Assembly (NCBI RefSeq): GCF_001307035.1
Contig: NZ_LKIU01000005.1
Span: 470,561-534,560 of the forward strand
Length of the DNA: 64,000 bases
Direction of reading: 5' to 3'
Source of the DNA: Arthrobacter sp. Edens01
GTDB taxonomy: Bacteria > Actinomycetota > Actinomycetes > Actinomycetales > Micrococcaceae
In this document: one piece after another, positions 26,625 through 35,178 of the stretch
Numbering within the stretch: the first letter of the stretch is position 1
How the letters are laid out: every line of letters starts with the position of its first letter
Position numbers and translations under genes: made by a program
Notes under the pieces: generated by a model
The model's input: the letters and a program-made list of their open reading frames with translations, nothing else
The model's database searches: none
What the model was told of the DNA's origin: nothing

Positions 26625-26630
26625 TAAGCT
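26625..26630 (+). promoter_or_regulatory. -10 element of hisC, leaderless type
   Basis: TAAGCT, six bases, then GTG 26637. The start codon itself would be the transcript 5' end. Confidence 0.6.
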
Positions 26631-26636
26631 GTACGG

Positions 26637-27737
26637 GTGACTGAACAGCTGGAAAAACTGAACCGACTTCCCCTGCGCGACGACCTGAGGGGCCAGACCC
26701 CCTACGGTGCGCCGCAGCTGGAAGTGCCGATCCTGCTGAACGTCAACGAGAACACCCACGGGCTGCCGCAGGAGGTCGCTGAGGCTATTGCGGACTCGGT
26801 ACGCGACGCCGTAGCCGGGCTCAACCGCTACCCCGACCGGGAGTTCACCGAACTGCGCAAACGCCTCGCCGCCTATCTTGGCCACGGCCTGGCGATCGAA
26901 AACATCTGGGCAGGCAACGGTTCCAACGAAGTCCTCCAGCACATTCTGCAGGCATTCGGCGGGCCGGGCCGGACAGCAATGAGCTTTCCGCCCACCTACT
27001 CCATGTATCCGCTGCTTTCCAGCGGAACCGGCACCGCCTACCTGACCGGTGTCCGGGCGGCAGATTTCACCCTCAGCCCTGAATCAGCGGCAGAGCAGGT
27101 GCGGGCAGCCAAGCCGAACATTGTCTTCCTCTGCACCCCGAACAACCCCACGGGCACGGCCTTGGGCCTCGATGTGGTGGAAGCCGTCTATGAGGCAGGG
27201 AAAGCCAGCAACGCGATTGTCATCGTTGACGAGGCCTACGCCGAGTTCTCGCATGCCGGAACGCCCAGTGCCCTGCAGCTCCTGCCGGGCCGGGAACGAC
27301 TGATCGTCTCCCGGACCATGAGCAAGGCGTTCGCGCTGGCAGGTGCACGCCTCGGCTACATGGCCGCGGCGCCGGAAGTTACCGATGCGCTCCGGCTGGT
27401 CCGCCTCCCGTACCACCTGTCCGCAGTCACCCAGGCAACAGCCAACGCTGCGCTGGCCCACGCCGGCTCGTTGCTTGCCAACGTTGAAGACATCAAGGGC
27501 CAGCGTGACCGGATCGTCGCAGAGCTGACCGAAATGGGCCTGCAGCCGGCGGAGTCGGATGCCAACTTCGTGCTCTTCGGCGGACTGGAGAACCCCCGGA
27601 AGGTCTGGCAGGGACTGCTCGACGCCGGTGTCCTCATCCGCGACGTAGGCATCCCCGGACACCTGCGCGTCACTGCCGGCACCGAAGCGGAAACCACTGC
27701 CTTCCTCTCCGCCCTGCGCAGCCTGCTCTCTGCGTAG
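26637..27737 (+). CDS. hisC: Histidinol-phosphate aminotransferase HisC
   Basis: Protein of 366 residues, a PLP-dependent class I/II aminotransferase that makes L-histidinol phosphate. Signatures are NENTHG, GNGSNEVLQ, CTPNNPTGT, the DEAYAEF segment and the PLP-binding Lys in SRTMSKAFALAGARLGY. First gene of a his cluster (hisC, hisB, hisH, priA); hisD is not in the window. A 92-base gap to hisB contains TAGACT at 27790, so hisB may have its own promoter. Confidence 0.95.
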   Translation: MTEQLEKLNRLPLRDDLRGQTPYGAPQLEVPILLNVNENTHGLPQEVAEAIADSVRDAVAGLNRYPDREFTELRKRLAAYLGHGLAIENIWAGNGSNEVLQHILQAFGGPGRTAMSFPPTYSMYPLLSSGTGTAYLTGVRAADFTLSPESAAEQVRAAKPNIVFLCTPNNPTGTALGLDVVEAVYEAGKASNAIVIVDEAYAEFSHAGTPSALQLLPGRERLIVSRTMSKAFALAGARLGYMAAAPEVTDALRLVRLPYHLSAVTQATANAALAHAGSLLANVEDIKGQRDRIVAELTEMGLQPAESDANFVLFGGLENPRKVWQGLLDAGVLIRDVGIPGHLRVTAGTEAETTAFLSALRSLLSA

Positions 27738-27829
27738 CACCATGACGGCCCGGGCCAGGTGCGGCGTGAGTTCCCGGCGCCGCAAACACTAGACTGGTAA
27801 CCAGACCGACTTCTTCCTAAGGAACCTTT

Positions 27830-28447
27830 ATGACCGTGGAGACCGCCACCGGCCGCACGGCCCGCCTCGAGCGGACCACCAGCGAATCATCCGTGCTTGT
27901 AGAACTGGATCTGGACGGCACCGGCCGTTCGGATATCAGCACCTCGGTGCCGTTCTACGACCACATGCTGACGGCACTCTCGAAGCACTCCCTGATTGAC
28001 CTGACCGTCAAGGCCACCGGGGACACCCACATCGACGCCCACCACACCGTGGAGGACGTCGCGATCAGCATCGGTGAAGCGCTGAAAACCGCGCTGGGCA
28101 ACAAGGCCGGCATCCGCCGGTTCGGCGAAGCTACCGTGCCGCTGGATGAAGCCCTTGCCAACGCCGTCGTGGACATTTCCGGACGCCCCTACCTGGTGCA
28201 CTCCGGTGAACCGGCCGGCCAGGAATACCACCTGATCGGCGGGCACTTCACTGGCTCCCTGACCCGCCACGTTTTCGAAGCGATCACGCTGCACGCCCAG
28301 ATCTGCCTGCACATGAACGTGCTGGGCGGGCGCGATCCGCACCACATCGTCGAGGCACAGTTCAAGGCGTTTGCCCGCGCCCTCCGCGCCGCCGTCGAAC
28401 CCGATCCCCGCGTCGAGGGCATCCCCTCCACGAAGGGCGCGCTGTGA
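27830..28447 (+). CDS. hisB: Imidazoleglycerol-phosphate dehydratase HisB
   Basis: Protein of 205 residues, monofunctional, without the phosphatase domain found in enteric HisB. Metal-binding signatures are [33 protein letters not shown] and [28 protein letters not shown] ribosome binding site precedes ATG 27830. Its stop overlaps the GTG start of hisH by four bases. Confidence 0.97.
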   Translation: MTVETATGRTARLERTTSESSVLVELDLDGTGRSDISTSVPFYDHMLTALSKHSLIDLTVKATGDTHIDAHHTVEDVAISIGEALKTALGNKAGIRRFGEATVPLDEALANAVVDISGRPYLVHSGEPAGQEYHLIGGHFTGSLTRHVFEAITLHAQICLHMNVLGGRDPHHIVEAQFKAFARALRAAVEPDPRVEGIPSTKGAL

Positions 28448-29079
28448 GCCGCAACGTCACCGTCCTGGACTATGGCTCCGGGAACATCCACTCGGCCGTC
28501 CGGGCACTGGAGCGGGCAGGCGCCAGCGTCACGCTCAGTTCCAAGTCTGCTGACGTGCTCGAGGCCGACGGACTGGTCGTCCCGGGAGTCGGTGCCTTCG
28601 CAGCGGTGATGAAGGGACTCAGGGACGTAGACGCCCTGCGGATGATCGGACGCCGCGTCGCCGGCGGCCGGCCCGTGCTGGGCATTTGCGTTGGCCTGCA
28701 GGTCCTCTTTGATGAGGGAGTCGAGCACGGTGTGCGGACCCAGGGCATGGGCGAGTGGCCGGGCGTCGTGGAGCGCCTGGCAGCAGACGTCGTTCCGCAC
28801 ATGGGATGGAACACTGTCCAGGCTCCCGAAGGGTCCCGCCTGTTCGCCGGCATAGAGGATGAGCGCTTCTACTTTGTACACAGCTACGGCGTGCAGAAAT
28901 GGGACTTCGACGTCACCCAGCCGGCCATGCAGCCGCCGCTGGTGACCTGGTCCAACCATGGCGGACCTTTTGTCGCCGCAGTGGAGAACGGTCCGCTCAG
29001 CGCCACTCAGTTCCACCCGGAAAAGTCCGGTGACGCCGGCGCTGCCCTCCTTGAAAACTGGTTGAAGGGTCTGGGCTAA
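28444..29079 (+). CDS. hisH: Imidazole glycerol phosphate synthase subunit HisH
   Basis: Protein of 211 residues, the glutamine amidotransferase that feeds ammonia to HisF. The nucleophile is the Cys in [12 protein letters not shown], with the His and Glu of the triad in QFHPEKSGD. Start and end are tightly packed: four-base overlap with hisB and a five-base gap to the next small gene. hisF is not found in this window. Confidence 0.96.
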   Translation: MSRNVTVLDYGSGNIHSAVRALERAGASVTLSSKSADVLEADGLVVPGVGAFAAVMKGLRDVDALRMIGRRVAGGRPVLGICVGLQVLFDEGVEHGVRTQGMGEWPGVVERLAADVVPHMGWNTVQAPEGSRLFAGIEDERFYFVHSYGVQKWDFDVTQPAMQPPLVTWSNHGGPFVAAVENGPLSATQFHPEKSGDAGAALLENWLKGLG

Positions 29080-29083
29080 AGCC

Positions 29084-29239
29084 ATGTGGAGTGTTGTTCT
29101 TATGGGCCTGGCCGGTCTGCTCATCGGCGGAGCCATCTCCTTCCGACGGCAGGGCCTGCCGCGTTTCGTCACCATCAGTTTTTGGGTGCTCGCAGGAATG
29201 TCCCTGCTCGGCGCCTATGTCCTTACCCTCGGCCTCTGA
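29084..29239 (+). CDS. Small two-helix membrane protein between hisH and priA
   Basis: Protein of 51 residues starting [20 protein letters not shown] and ending LTLGL. Two hydrophobic helices (about 3-19 and 29-50) flank the basic turn RRQGLPR. It sits exactly between hisH (five-base gap) and priA (27 bases) in the same direction, so it is co-transcribed. I do not know its function. The placement suggests a conserved actinobacterial neighbour of priA, but this rests on position only. Confidence 0.65.
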   Translation: MWSVVLMGLAGLLIGGAISFRRQGLPRFVTISFWVLAGMSLLGAYVLTLGL

Positions 29240-29265
29240 GCCGGTACGTCACCGAAAGCAGGACC

Positions 29266-30015
29266 ATGTCCCTCACAGAAACGCCCATCCTCGAACTGCT
29301 CCCCGCCGTGGACGTTGCCGACGGCCAGGCCGTCCGCCTGGTCCAGGGCGAGGCAGGTTCGGAGACCAGCTACGGCGACCCGCTGGACGCCGCCATGGCA
29401 TGGCAGAACGACGGCGCGGAGTGGGTGCACCTGGTGGACCTGGACGCAGCCTTCGGCCGCGGCAGCAACCTGCCCCTGCTCAAGCGTGTTGTCGAAGCAC
29501 TGGACATCAAGGTGGAGCTCTCCGGCGGCATCCGTGACGATGAGTCGCTGGACAAGGCCCTGGAGCTCGGTGCCCGCCGCGTCAACCTCGGCACCGCGGC
29601 CCTTGAAAATCCGGAGTGGACCGCCAGCGCCATTGCCCGCTACGGCGACGCGATCGCCGTCGGGCTTGATGTCCGCGGCACCACCCTGGCAGCCCGCGGC
29701 TGGACCAAGGAAGGCGGCGATCTCTGGGAGGTCCTGGCCCGCCTCGAAGATGCCGGCTGCCCCCGCTACGTAGTCACCGACGTCACGAAGGACGGCACCC
29801 TGCGCGGGCCGAACGTGGACCTGCTCCGCGACGTGCTCGCCCGGACCGACCGCCCGGTTGTTGCCTCCGGCGGCATCTCCAGCCTCGACGACCTGGCTGC
29901 CCTGCGTGAACTCGTGCCGCTGGGCCTGGAGGGAACGATCGTGGGCAAGGCGCTGTATGCCGGTGCCTTCACGCTTCCCCAGGCGTTCGACGTCGCGGGC
30001 CACCCGGAACGCTAG
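29266..30015 (+). CDS. priA: Bifunctional isomerase PriA (HisA/TrpF)
   Basis: Protein of 249 residues with a (beta-alpha)8 barrel. Actinobacterial PriA isomerises both ProFAR in histidine synthesis and PRA in tryptophan synthesis. Visible: [18 protein letters not shown] with the catalytic Asp, [31 protein letters not shown], the second Asp in [16 protein letters not shown] and [10 protein letters not shown]. The [10 protein letters not shown] loop fits PriA rather than mono-functional HisA. Dual activity is inferred from the lineage. The frame extends upstream, but ATG 29266 fits homologs. Confidence 0.92.
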   Translation: MSLTETPILELLPAVDVADGQAVRLVQGEAGSETSYGDPLDAAMAWQNDGAEWVHLVDLDAAFGRGSNLPLLKRVVEALDIKVELSGGIRDDESLDKALELGARRVNLGTAALENPEWTASAIARYGDAIAVGLDVRGTTLAARGWTKEGGDLWEVLARLEDAGCPRYVVTDVTKDGTLRGPNVDLLRDVLARTDRPVVASGGISSLDDLAALRELVPLGLEGTIVGKALYAGAFTLPQAFDVAGHPER

Positions 30016-30020
30016 AAGCC

Positions 30021-30869
30021 ATGGCCAAGCGCGAACTGCCCGGGCATATTGCGGCCGCCCTGGCTGCGGCCGGGGGACCGGCGGATTCAGCCGGTGTCCC
30101 CTGGGCCGGCCGAAGCCTCGAAGGCGAAGGCAACCCGCTGCACCGGTTCGACAAGGACGACGGCCAGCCCGACGCCGGCTACACCAGTGCTGTAGCGGCT
30201 CTCACGGCAGGAACCGGTTCGGAAGCCGACGTGGTCAGGTCGCTGGCCACGGCGCGGGTGTATGTGGCGATTGTCGCGACGCTGGGGGAGGAAGCCGAGT
30301 CCGCACACGGGCTGGCGGCGGACAAGGAAGCCGACCTTGCCCTTGTGACCCTTACCGCACCGGACGGACGCAAGGCACTGCCGGTTTTTTCCTCCGTCGA
30401 TGCGCTGGCTCGCTGGCACCCCGAGGCACGCCCGGTGGCGGTCTATGCGCCCCGGGCAGCGCTTTCGGCTGTCTCCGAGGAAGCCCAGCTGCTGGTGATT
30501 GATCCGGGCGGCGACATCACCTTCGTGGTGCGCCGGCCGGCCATGTGGGCACTGGCGCAGCAGCGCGAATGGGTGCCGTCCTATGAGGACGGGTCCCTGG
30601 CCGGAATAGTGTCCGATGCAGCGGCGCAGGAGTCGGCGGTACGCCAGGTCCGGCTCAGTGCCGGCACCGGCGTAACCTCCCGTACCGCAGGAGGTACGCT
30701 GGTTTCCGGCGGCGGCGCCGGGCCGGAACTGAGGATCACCCTCCAGTTGGCCCCAGGGCTTGACGCGGCTGGCATCCAGTCCCTTGCAGCAGCCCTGCAG
30801 CAGCGCCTAGCCAGCCATCCAGAATTCGTTGAGCGCGTCGACTCCCTTGAAATGAAGATCACGCGCTGA
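30021..30869 (+). CDS. SseB-family protein
   Basis: Protein of 282 residues with an SseB-like domain over about residues 70-170 (ARVYVAIVATLGEE, LALVTLTAPDGRKALPVFSSVDALARWHPEARPV). The family is widespread but without a defined function; in Salmonella SseB is a secretion chaperone/translocon protein, unlikely here. It lies five bases after priA, a position held in many actinobacterial his clusters. The C terminus (ELRITLQLAPGLDAAGIQ) is a separate small domain. Confidence 0.82.
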   Translation: MAKRELPGHIAAALAAAGGPADSAGVPWAGRSLEGEGNPLHRFDKDDGQPDAGYTSAVAALTAGTGSEADVVRSLATARVYVAIVATLGEEAESAHGLAADKEADLALVTLTAPDGRKALPVFSSVDALARWHPEARPVAVYAPRAALSAVSEEAQLLVIDPGGDITFVVRRPAMWALAQQREWVPSYEDGSLAGIVSDAAAQESAVRQVRLSAGTGVTSRTAGGTLVSGGGAGPELRITLQLAPGLDAAGIQSLAAALQQRLASHPEFVERVDSLEMKITR

Positions 30870-30899
30870 CCGGCCCAGGCGGGCCAGAAGAGAAGTGCA

Positions 30900-32213
30900 G
30901 TGAACTTTAGTGTTTACCGGGACCTGCTGGCCATTGTCCCGGTCCGCAGGGTGCTCCTTGTTGGTATGCTCGCCCGCTTCCCGCACGCAGCAGCGGGTGT
31001 GCTGCTGACCCTCCATGTGGTGCTGACCCTGGAGAAGGGCTACGCCGCAGCAGGTGCCGTGGCCGCACTTGTGACAATCGGCATTGCTGTTGGCGCACCG
31101 TGGCGCGGACGCCGCGTGGACAACGTTGGCCTGCGCAAGGCCCTGATTCCCTCCGTGATTTCCGAAGCTGTCATCTGGTCGGTTGCGCCGCACGTGAGCT
31201 ACGAATGGCTGCTTGTCCTGGCGCTGATCGGCGGCCTGTTTACGCTGCCCGTCTTCAGCGTGGTCCGCCAGTCGCTCGGCGTTCTCGCCAAAGGAGACAA
31301 GCGGCGGACGGCGTTCACCCTGGACTCGATCGCCACGGAAGTCGTGTTTATGGGCGGTCCCGCCGTTGGTGCCGTCCTGGCGACCTCCGTCTCCACCGCC
31401 GTCGGCCTCACCCTGGTGGGAATCTGTACGGCAGGCGCCGGCTTGTTCCTTATGTGGTTCAACCCGCCCACCCGTTCCGAGGCGCTGGAGCTGCCGGACC
31501 ACGACGTCGAAGCGGCCGCTGCCGCAGTGGTCAGTTCGGCCCCGGCGCACCTAAGCGAGCCGGCTGCCGAACTTACCCAGGCGGCCGGTGCAGCCGCTGA
31601 GGAAGAGGATCCAAACCTGCGCCGAGGCCTGCTGGCCCGGGTCGCCGCCGGCTTCTCCTGGATGACCCTCAGCGTTGCAGTGGTGTTCGCGGTAGCCGCC
31701 GGTGCCGGCCTGCTGCTGGCGGGCAGCGACGTCGGCATCGTGGCATCGGTGGAAGCCTCCGGAAATCCCGGACAGCTGGGGATCGTCTTCGCCGTGTGGT
31801 GCTTCGCCTCGCTGATTGGAGGCCTGGTTTACGGAGCGATGAAGCGGCGTATTTCGCCGATGCTCCTGCTGCTGGCCATGGCAGTGCTGACCCTGCCCAT
31901 GTCCCTGGCCACGGATACGCTCAGCCTTGCCCTGCTCTCAATTCCCGGCGGCCTGCTGTGTGCACCGGTGCTGTCCGCGGCCTCGGAACGCGTGGCTGAC
32001 CTGGTCCCGGAGGAGCGCCGCGGAGAAGCCATGGGCTGGTACGGCTCGGCCCTCACCACGGGCACCGCGATTGGTGCGCCGCTGGTGGGTATGGCGATCG
32101 ACTTTGTGGGCCCGTGGGCCGGATTCGCCTTCGCGGGCACGGCCGCTGCCCTCCTGGTACTGATTACCCTTGGGACCCGTGCCGTGGTGAACTCGCGGCG
32201 CGTCCGCGTCTAG
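30900..32213 (+). CDS. MFS transporter
   Basis: Protein of 437 residues with about 12 hydrophobic segments, in two halves separated by an acidic loop (about 195-240, AAEEEDPNLRRG). It begins MNFSVYRDLLAIVPVRRVLLVGMLARFPHAAAGVLLTLHVVLTL, typical of small-molecule exporters of actinobacteria. Substrate unknown. The GTG start at 30900 has AGAGAAG upstream. It probably ends the his-cluster transcript; a strong terminator follows. Confidence 0.9.
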   Translation: MNFSVYRDLLAIVPVRRVLLVGMLARFPHAAAGVLLTLHVVLTLEKGYAAAGAVAALVTIGIAVGAPWRGRRVDNVGLRKALIPSVISEAVIWSVAPHVSYEWLLVLALIGGLFTLPVFSVVRQSLGVLAKGDKRRTAFTLDSIATEVVFMGGPAVGAVLATSVSTAVGLTLVGICTAGAGLFLMWFNPPTRSEALELPDHDVEAAAAAVVSSAPAHLSEPAAELTQAAGAAAEEEDPNLRRGLLARVAAGFSWMTLSVAVVFAVAAGAGLLLAGSDVGIVASVEASGNPGQLGIVFAVWCFASLIGGLVYGAMKRRISPMLLLLAMAVLTLPMSLATDTLSLALLSIPGGLLCAPVLSAASERVADLVPEERRGEAMGWYGSALTTGTAIGAPLVGMAIDFVGPWAGFAFAGTAAALLVLITLGTRAVVNSRRVRV

Positions 32214-32227
32214 CTGCCGCAGACACA

Positions 32228-32261
32228 AAAGAGCCCGAAGAGCATGCTCTTCGGGCTCTTT
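32228..32261. terminator. Bidirectional terminator between convergent MFS and DUF1844 genes
   Basis: A perfect 34-base palindrome: AAAGAGCCCGAAGAGC at 32228-32243 and its complement at 32246-32261, with A on one flank and T on the other. It can stop transcription from both sides. Confidence 0.92.
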
Positions 32262-32272
32262 GGGTATCTGAA

Positions 32273-32695
32273 TCAGTTGACGGGGCCGGTGAACTTCTCG
32301 CCCGGTCCCTGGCCCGGGGCGTCCGGAACCATGGAAGCCTCACGGAAGGCCAGCTGCAGGGAGCGCAGGCCGTCGCGCAACGGACCGGCGTGCTGGCTGC
32401 CGATCTCCGGTGCGGCAGCGGTGACGAACCCTGCGAGTGCGGTGATCAGCTTGCGGGCCTCGTCCAGGTCCTTCAGGTCTTCAGCGTCGGCGCCTTCGGC
32501 CAGCCCGCACTTAACGGCAGCTGCGCTCATCAGGTGGACGGCTGCGGTGGTGATAACTTCCACGGCGGGCACCTCGGCGATGTCACGGACCTGCGCGGAG
32601 ACGGGTGCCTCTGCGTGGCTGTGTGCTTCTTCGGTGGTTCCGGGGAAGGAATGGCGGGCAGAATCGCCAGCCGGATTGCTCTGTGGGGTACTCAT
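32273..32695 (-). CDS. DUF1844 domain protein
   Basis: Protein of 140 residues starting MSTPQSNPAGDSARHSFPG. The DUF1844 core is EVITTAAVHLMSAAAVKCGL followed by LDEARKLITALAGFV and GPLRDGLRSLQLAFREAS. The family lies next to infC in most actinobacteria, read in the opposite direction, as here. Function unknown. The frame is open far upstream on the minus strand, but homology begins at 32695. Confidence 0.88.
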   Translation of the reverse strand: MSTPQSNPAGDSARHSFPGTTEEAHSHAEAPVSAQVRDIAEVPAVEVITTAAVHLMSAAAVKCGLAEGADAEDLKDLDEARKLITALAGFVTAAAPEIGSQHAGPLRDGLRSLQLAFREASMVPDAPGQGPGEKFTGPVN

Positions 32696-32954
32696 ACTGG
32701 TAAGCTTGTCACAGACCGACCGGTAGACGTTATTTACGGCAGCTCGCGGCAGCTGGGGAAACTCAGCAAAGTGGGCTGCTTTTGTAAGTAACAGGACCGG
32801 TATGCAAGCGGAGACTCTCCCACCCGCGTCAGCCTGATTAATCCAGCCTAACGGCAGGATCAGAGTTGCCGGGTTCTGGTCGGCCCTTCCAGGGCAGCAC
32901 CTTCGGGTGGCTGCGAAGGAAAGTGCGCAGCGAAAGCCGTGCCGGCCGATCCCC

Positions 32955-32989
32955 GAGGCCTCCGATTGCGCGTGCAATTGGGGGCCTTC
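32955..32989 (+). promoter_or_regulatory. Stable hairpin in the infC leader, candidate attenuator
   Basis: GAGGCCTCCGATTGC at 32955-32969 pairs with GCAATTGGGGGCCTT at 32974-32988 as a 15-bp stem with three G-U pairs and a four-base GCGT loop; CTTC follows. It ends 47 bases before the infC start. The 340-base gap 32696-33035 holds no gene; it contains the divergent promoters and this leader. The stem could terminate or pause transcription, or control IF3 synthesis. Confidence 0.55.
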
Positions 32990-33035
32990 TTCAGTTGCAG
33001 GCGGTAGCCGTTTTGAGTCAAACAGGAGCTGCAAC

Positions 33036-34073
33036 ATTAGCGAGCCAAGAATCAATGATCGGATCCGTGTCCCTGAGGTGCGGTTGGTAGGACCTGCCGG
33101 GGAACAGGTAGGTGTGGTCCGGATCGAGGACGCCCTGCGACTGGCTGCGGAGTCCGACCTGGATCTTGTTGAGGTAGCACCGCAGGCGAAGCCCCCGGTG
33201 TGCAAACTAATGGACTTCGGCAAGTACAAGTACGAAGCCGCAGTCAAGGCACGTGAGGCACGCAAGAACCAGACCAACACGGTCCTCAAGGAAATCCGTT
33301 TCCGCCTCAAGATCGACACCCACGACTACGAGACCAAGCGCGGGCACGCCCTCCGCTTCCTCGGCGCGGGTGACAAGGTCAAGGCCATGATCCAGTTCCG
33401 CGGACGTGAGCAGCAGCGCCCTGAAATGGGCATCCGCCTGCTGCAGAAGTTCGCCGAAGACGTCGCCGAGGTCGGTGTGGTTGAATCCAGCCCCCGCATC
33501 GACGGCCGGAACATGGTCATGGTGATCGGCCCCCTGAAGAACAAGGCAGAAGCCAAGGCTGAAGCCCGCCGCGCCTCACAGCGTGCCGAGGCAAAGGCCG
33601 CCAACGAAGCCGCCAAGAAGGGCGAAGCCCCGGCACGGGTTGATACCAGTGCCGAAAAGGCCCCGATGACGCAGAGCCTGGCAGACCTCCTGCCGGACGG
33701 CCTGCGTCTTGGCTCCTCCGCAGCAGAGGCCGACAAGGCCCGTGCTGAGAAGGAAAAGGCCGAGAAGGAAAAGGCAGCCCAGGCAGCCAAGGCAGCAGCA
33801 GACAAGTCTGCCGCAGATGCCCGCCGTGCGGAGGAAGCAGCCAAGGCTGCAGCCGCCAAGCCGGCACAGGCTGCCAAGCCGGCAGCAGCAGCTCCTGCTG
33901 CAGCCAAGCCGGCTGAAGCGCCGAAGCCGATGGCAGTGCCCAAGCCGACGGCCGTCAAGCCGTCCGCGCCGAAGCCTGCTGCCCGGCCGAAGCCGGCCGC
34001 CGCGCCCAAGCCTGCTGGCAAGGCACCCTCACAGGGAGCCTCCGGCCAGAAGAAGCCTGGTACTGCGGAGTAA
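33036..34073 (+). CDS. infC: Translation initiation factor IF-3, with AUU start and long C-terminal tail
   Basis: IF3 binds the 30S subunit and checks start codon and initiator tRNA. The core (about residues 1-170) begins [19 protein letters not shown] and includes [24 protein letters not shown] and [10 protein letters not shown]. No ATG, GTG or TTG fits; ATT at 33036 lies seven bases after AGGAG, in the position of the known AUU start of enteric infC, and reads as initiator Met. From about 175 to 345 the protein continues as a Lys/Ala/Glu then Ala/Pro/Lys low-complexity tail. First gene of infC-rpmI-rplT. Confidence 0.93.
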   Translation: MSEPRINDRIRVPEVRLVGPAGEQVGVVRIEDALRLAAESDLDLVEVAPQAKPPVCKLMDFGKYKYEAAVKAREARKNQTNTVLKEIRFRLKIDTHDYETKRGHALRFLGAGDKVKAMIQFRGREQQRPEMGIRLLQKFAEDVAEVGVVESSPRIDGRNMVMVIGPLKNKAEAKAEARRASQRAEAKAANEAAKKGEAPARVDTSAEKAPMTQSLADLLPDGLRLGSSAAEADKARAEKEKAEKEKAAQAAKAAADKSAADARRAEEAAKAAAAKPAQAAKPAAAAPAAAKPAEAPKPMAVPKPTAVKPSAPKPAARPKPAAAPKPAGKAPSQGASGQKKPGTAE

Positions 34074-34121
34074 GCCACCGCGCAAACCGCTAAGAACGCC
34101 CAGGCGTCCCTAGGAAACCCT

Positions 34122-34166
34122 GGCACCCGTTACAGGTGCCCATATCCCCGCGGGTTCGTACCGCGG
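34122..34166 (+). other. Two hairpins between infC and rpmI
   Basis: GGCACC (34122-34127) pairs with GGTGCC (34135-34140), and CCGCGG (34148-34153) with CCGCGG (34161-34166). They lie just before the rpmI ribosome binding site AAGGAG at 34174. They could be L20-binding mimic structures or processing signals; this is inference. Confidence 0.4.
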
Positions 34167-34189
34167 AAACTATAAGGAGATCGGTTCCC

Positions 34190-34384
34190 ATGCCGAAGAT
34201 GAAGACCCACAGTGGCGCCAAGAAGCGCTTCAAGCTGACCGGCACCGGCAAGCTCAAGCGCCAGCAGGCCAACCGCCGCCACTACCTGGAGCACAAGTCC
34301 TCCCGCCTGACCCGCCGTCTCGCCGGTGACAAGATCGTCACCCCGGGCGAGGCCAAGGTCATCAAGAAGATGCTCGGCAAGTAA
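34190..34384 (+). CDS. rpmI: 50S ribosomal protein L35 (bL35)
   Basis: Protein of 64 residues starting [20 protein letters not shown], the invariant L35 N terminus, and ending KKMLGK. It is strongly basic. ATG 34190 has AAGGAG ten bases upstream. Between infC and rplT, as in nearly all bacteria, and normally co-regulated by L20. Confidence 0.99.
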   Translation: MPKMKTHSGAKKRFKLTGTGKLKRQQANRRHYLEHKSSRLTRRLAGDKIVTPGEAKVIKKMLGK

Positions 34385-34441
34385 CCATCTTTTTCGGGCG
34401 GTCCGGCATAGGGACTGCTCCACCAATCAACTAACTTTCCC

Positions 34442-34460
34442 GCGGCCCAGGACGGGCCGC
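34442..34460 (+). other. Hairpin in the rplT leader
   Basis: GCGGCCC at 34442-34448 and GGGCCGC at 34454-34460 form a perfect 7-bp stem with an AGGAC loop, 44 bases before the rplT GTG. It may shield translation or be an RNA processing or L20 site. Confidence 0.4.
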
Positions 34461-34503
34461 AGCACCGGTAGTGTGCGCGGGACTATTTCTAAGGAGTACG
34501 CAC

Positions 34504-35160
34504 GTGGCACGTGTGAAGCGGGCGATTAACGCCCATAAGAAGCGTCGGGTAATCCTCGAGCGCGCAAAGGGCTACCGCGGACAGCGTTCGCGCCTGGTCC
34601 GCAAGGCCAAAGAGCAGCTGCTGCACTCGTATGTGTACAGCTACGGCGACCGCCGCAAGCGCAAGGGTGACTTCCGCCGCCTGTGGATCCAGCGCATCAA
34701 CGCTGCTTCCCGCGCCAACGGCCTCACCTACAACCGCCTGATCCAGGGCCTGAAGGCTGCTGAGATCGAGGTTGACCGCCGTATGCTCGCCGAGCTGGCC
34801 GTGAACGACGCCAACGCGTTCGCCACCCTGGTTCAGGTTGCCAAGGATGCCCTGCCGTCCGACACCTCCGCTCCGGCTGCCGCTGCAGCTCCGGTTGCGA
34901 AGAAGCCTGCTGCCAAGGCTGCTGCAAAGAGCGCTCCGGCTGCGACTGCCACTGTTGTTGACGGCGGCTTCAAGGCCTCCGAAGGCGAAGCTCCTGAGGG
35001 CTACGTCATCAAGGGTGCCGCAACCGGCAAGTACCACGTTCCGGGTTCCACCTGGTACGAGCAGACCGAAGCTGAGTACTGGTTCAACTCCGTGGAAGCA
35101 GCCAAGGCTGCCGGCCTGGAGCCTGCTGGCGGCGAAAACCGCCAGAAGTTCCAGGGCTAA
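34504..35160 (+). CDS. rplT: 50S ribosomal protein L20 (bL20) with extra C-terminal domain
   Basis: Residues 1-118 are a normal L20 ([20 protein letters not shown] to [11 protein letters not shown]), an early assembly protein that binds 23S rRNA. The family usually ends here. This protein has 218 residues: an Ala/Pro/Lys linker (about 119-150) and then a small domain (about 165-210) with [20 protein letters not shown] and [21 protein letters not shown] similar KG...YH.P...Y..T.AE.WF pattern occurs, from memory, at the ends of other actinobacterial proteins (sometimes called sunset domain). GTG 34504 has TAAGGAG upstream. Confidence 0.96.
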   Translation: MARVKRAINAHKKRRVILERAKGYRGQRSRLVRKAKEQLLHSYVYSYGDRRKRKGDFRRLWIQRINAASRANGLTYNRLIQGLKAAEIEVDRRMLAELAVNDANAFATLVQVAKDALPSDTSAPAAAAAPVAKKPAAKAAAKSAPAATATVVDGGFKASEGEAPEGYVIKGAATGKYHVPGSTWYEQTEAEYWFNSVEAAKAAGLEPAGGENRQKFQG

Positions 35161-35178
35161 TTTCGGTACCTGCTGAAT

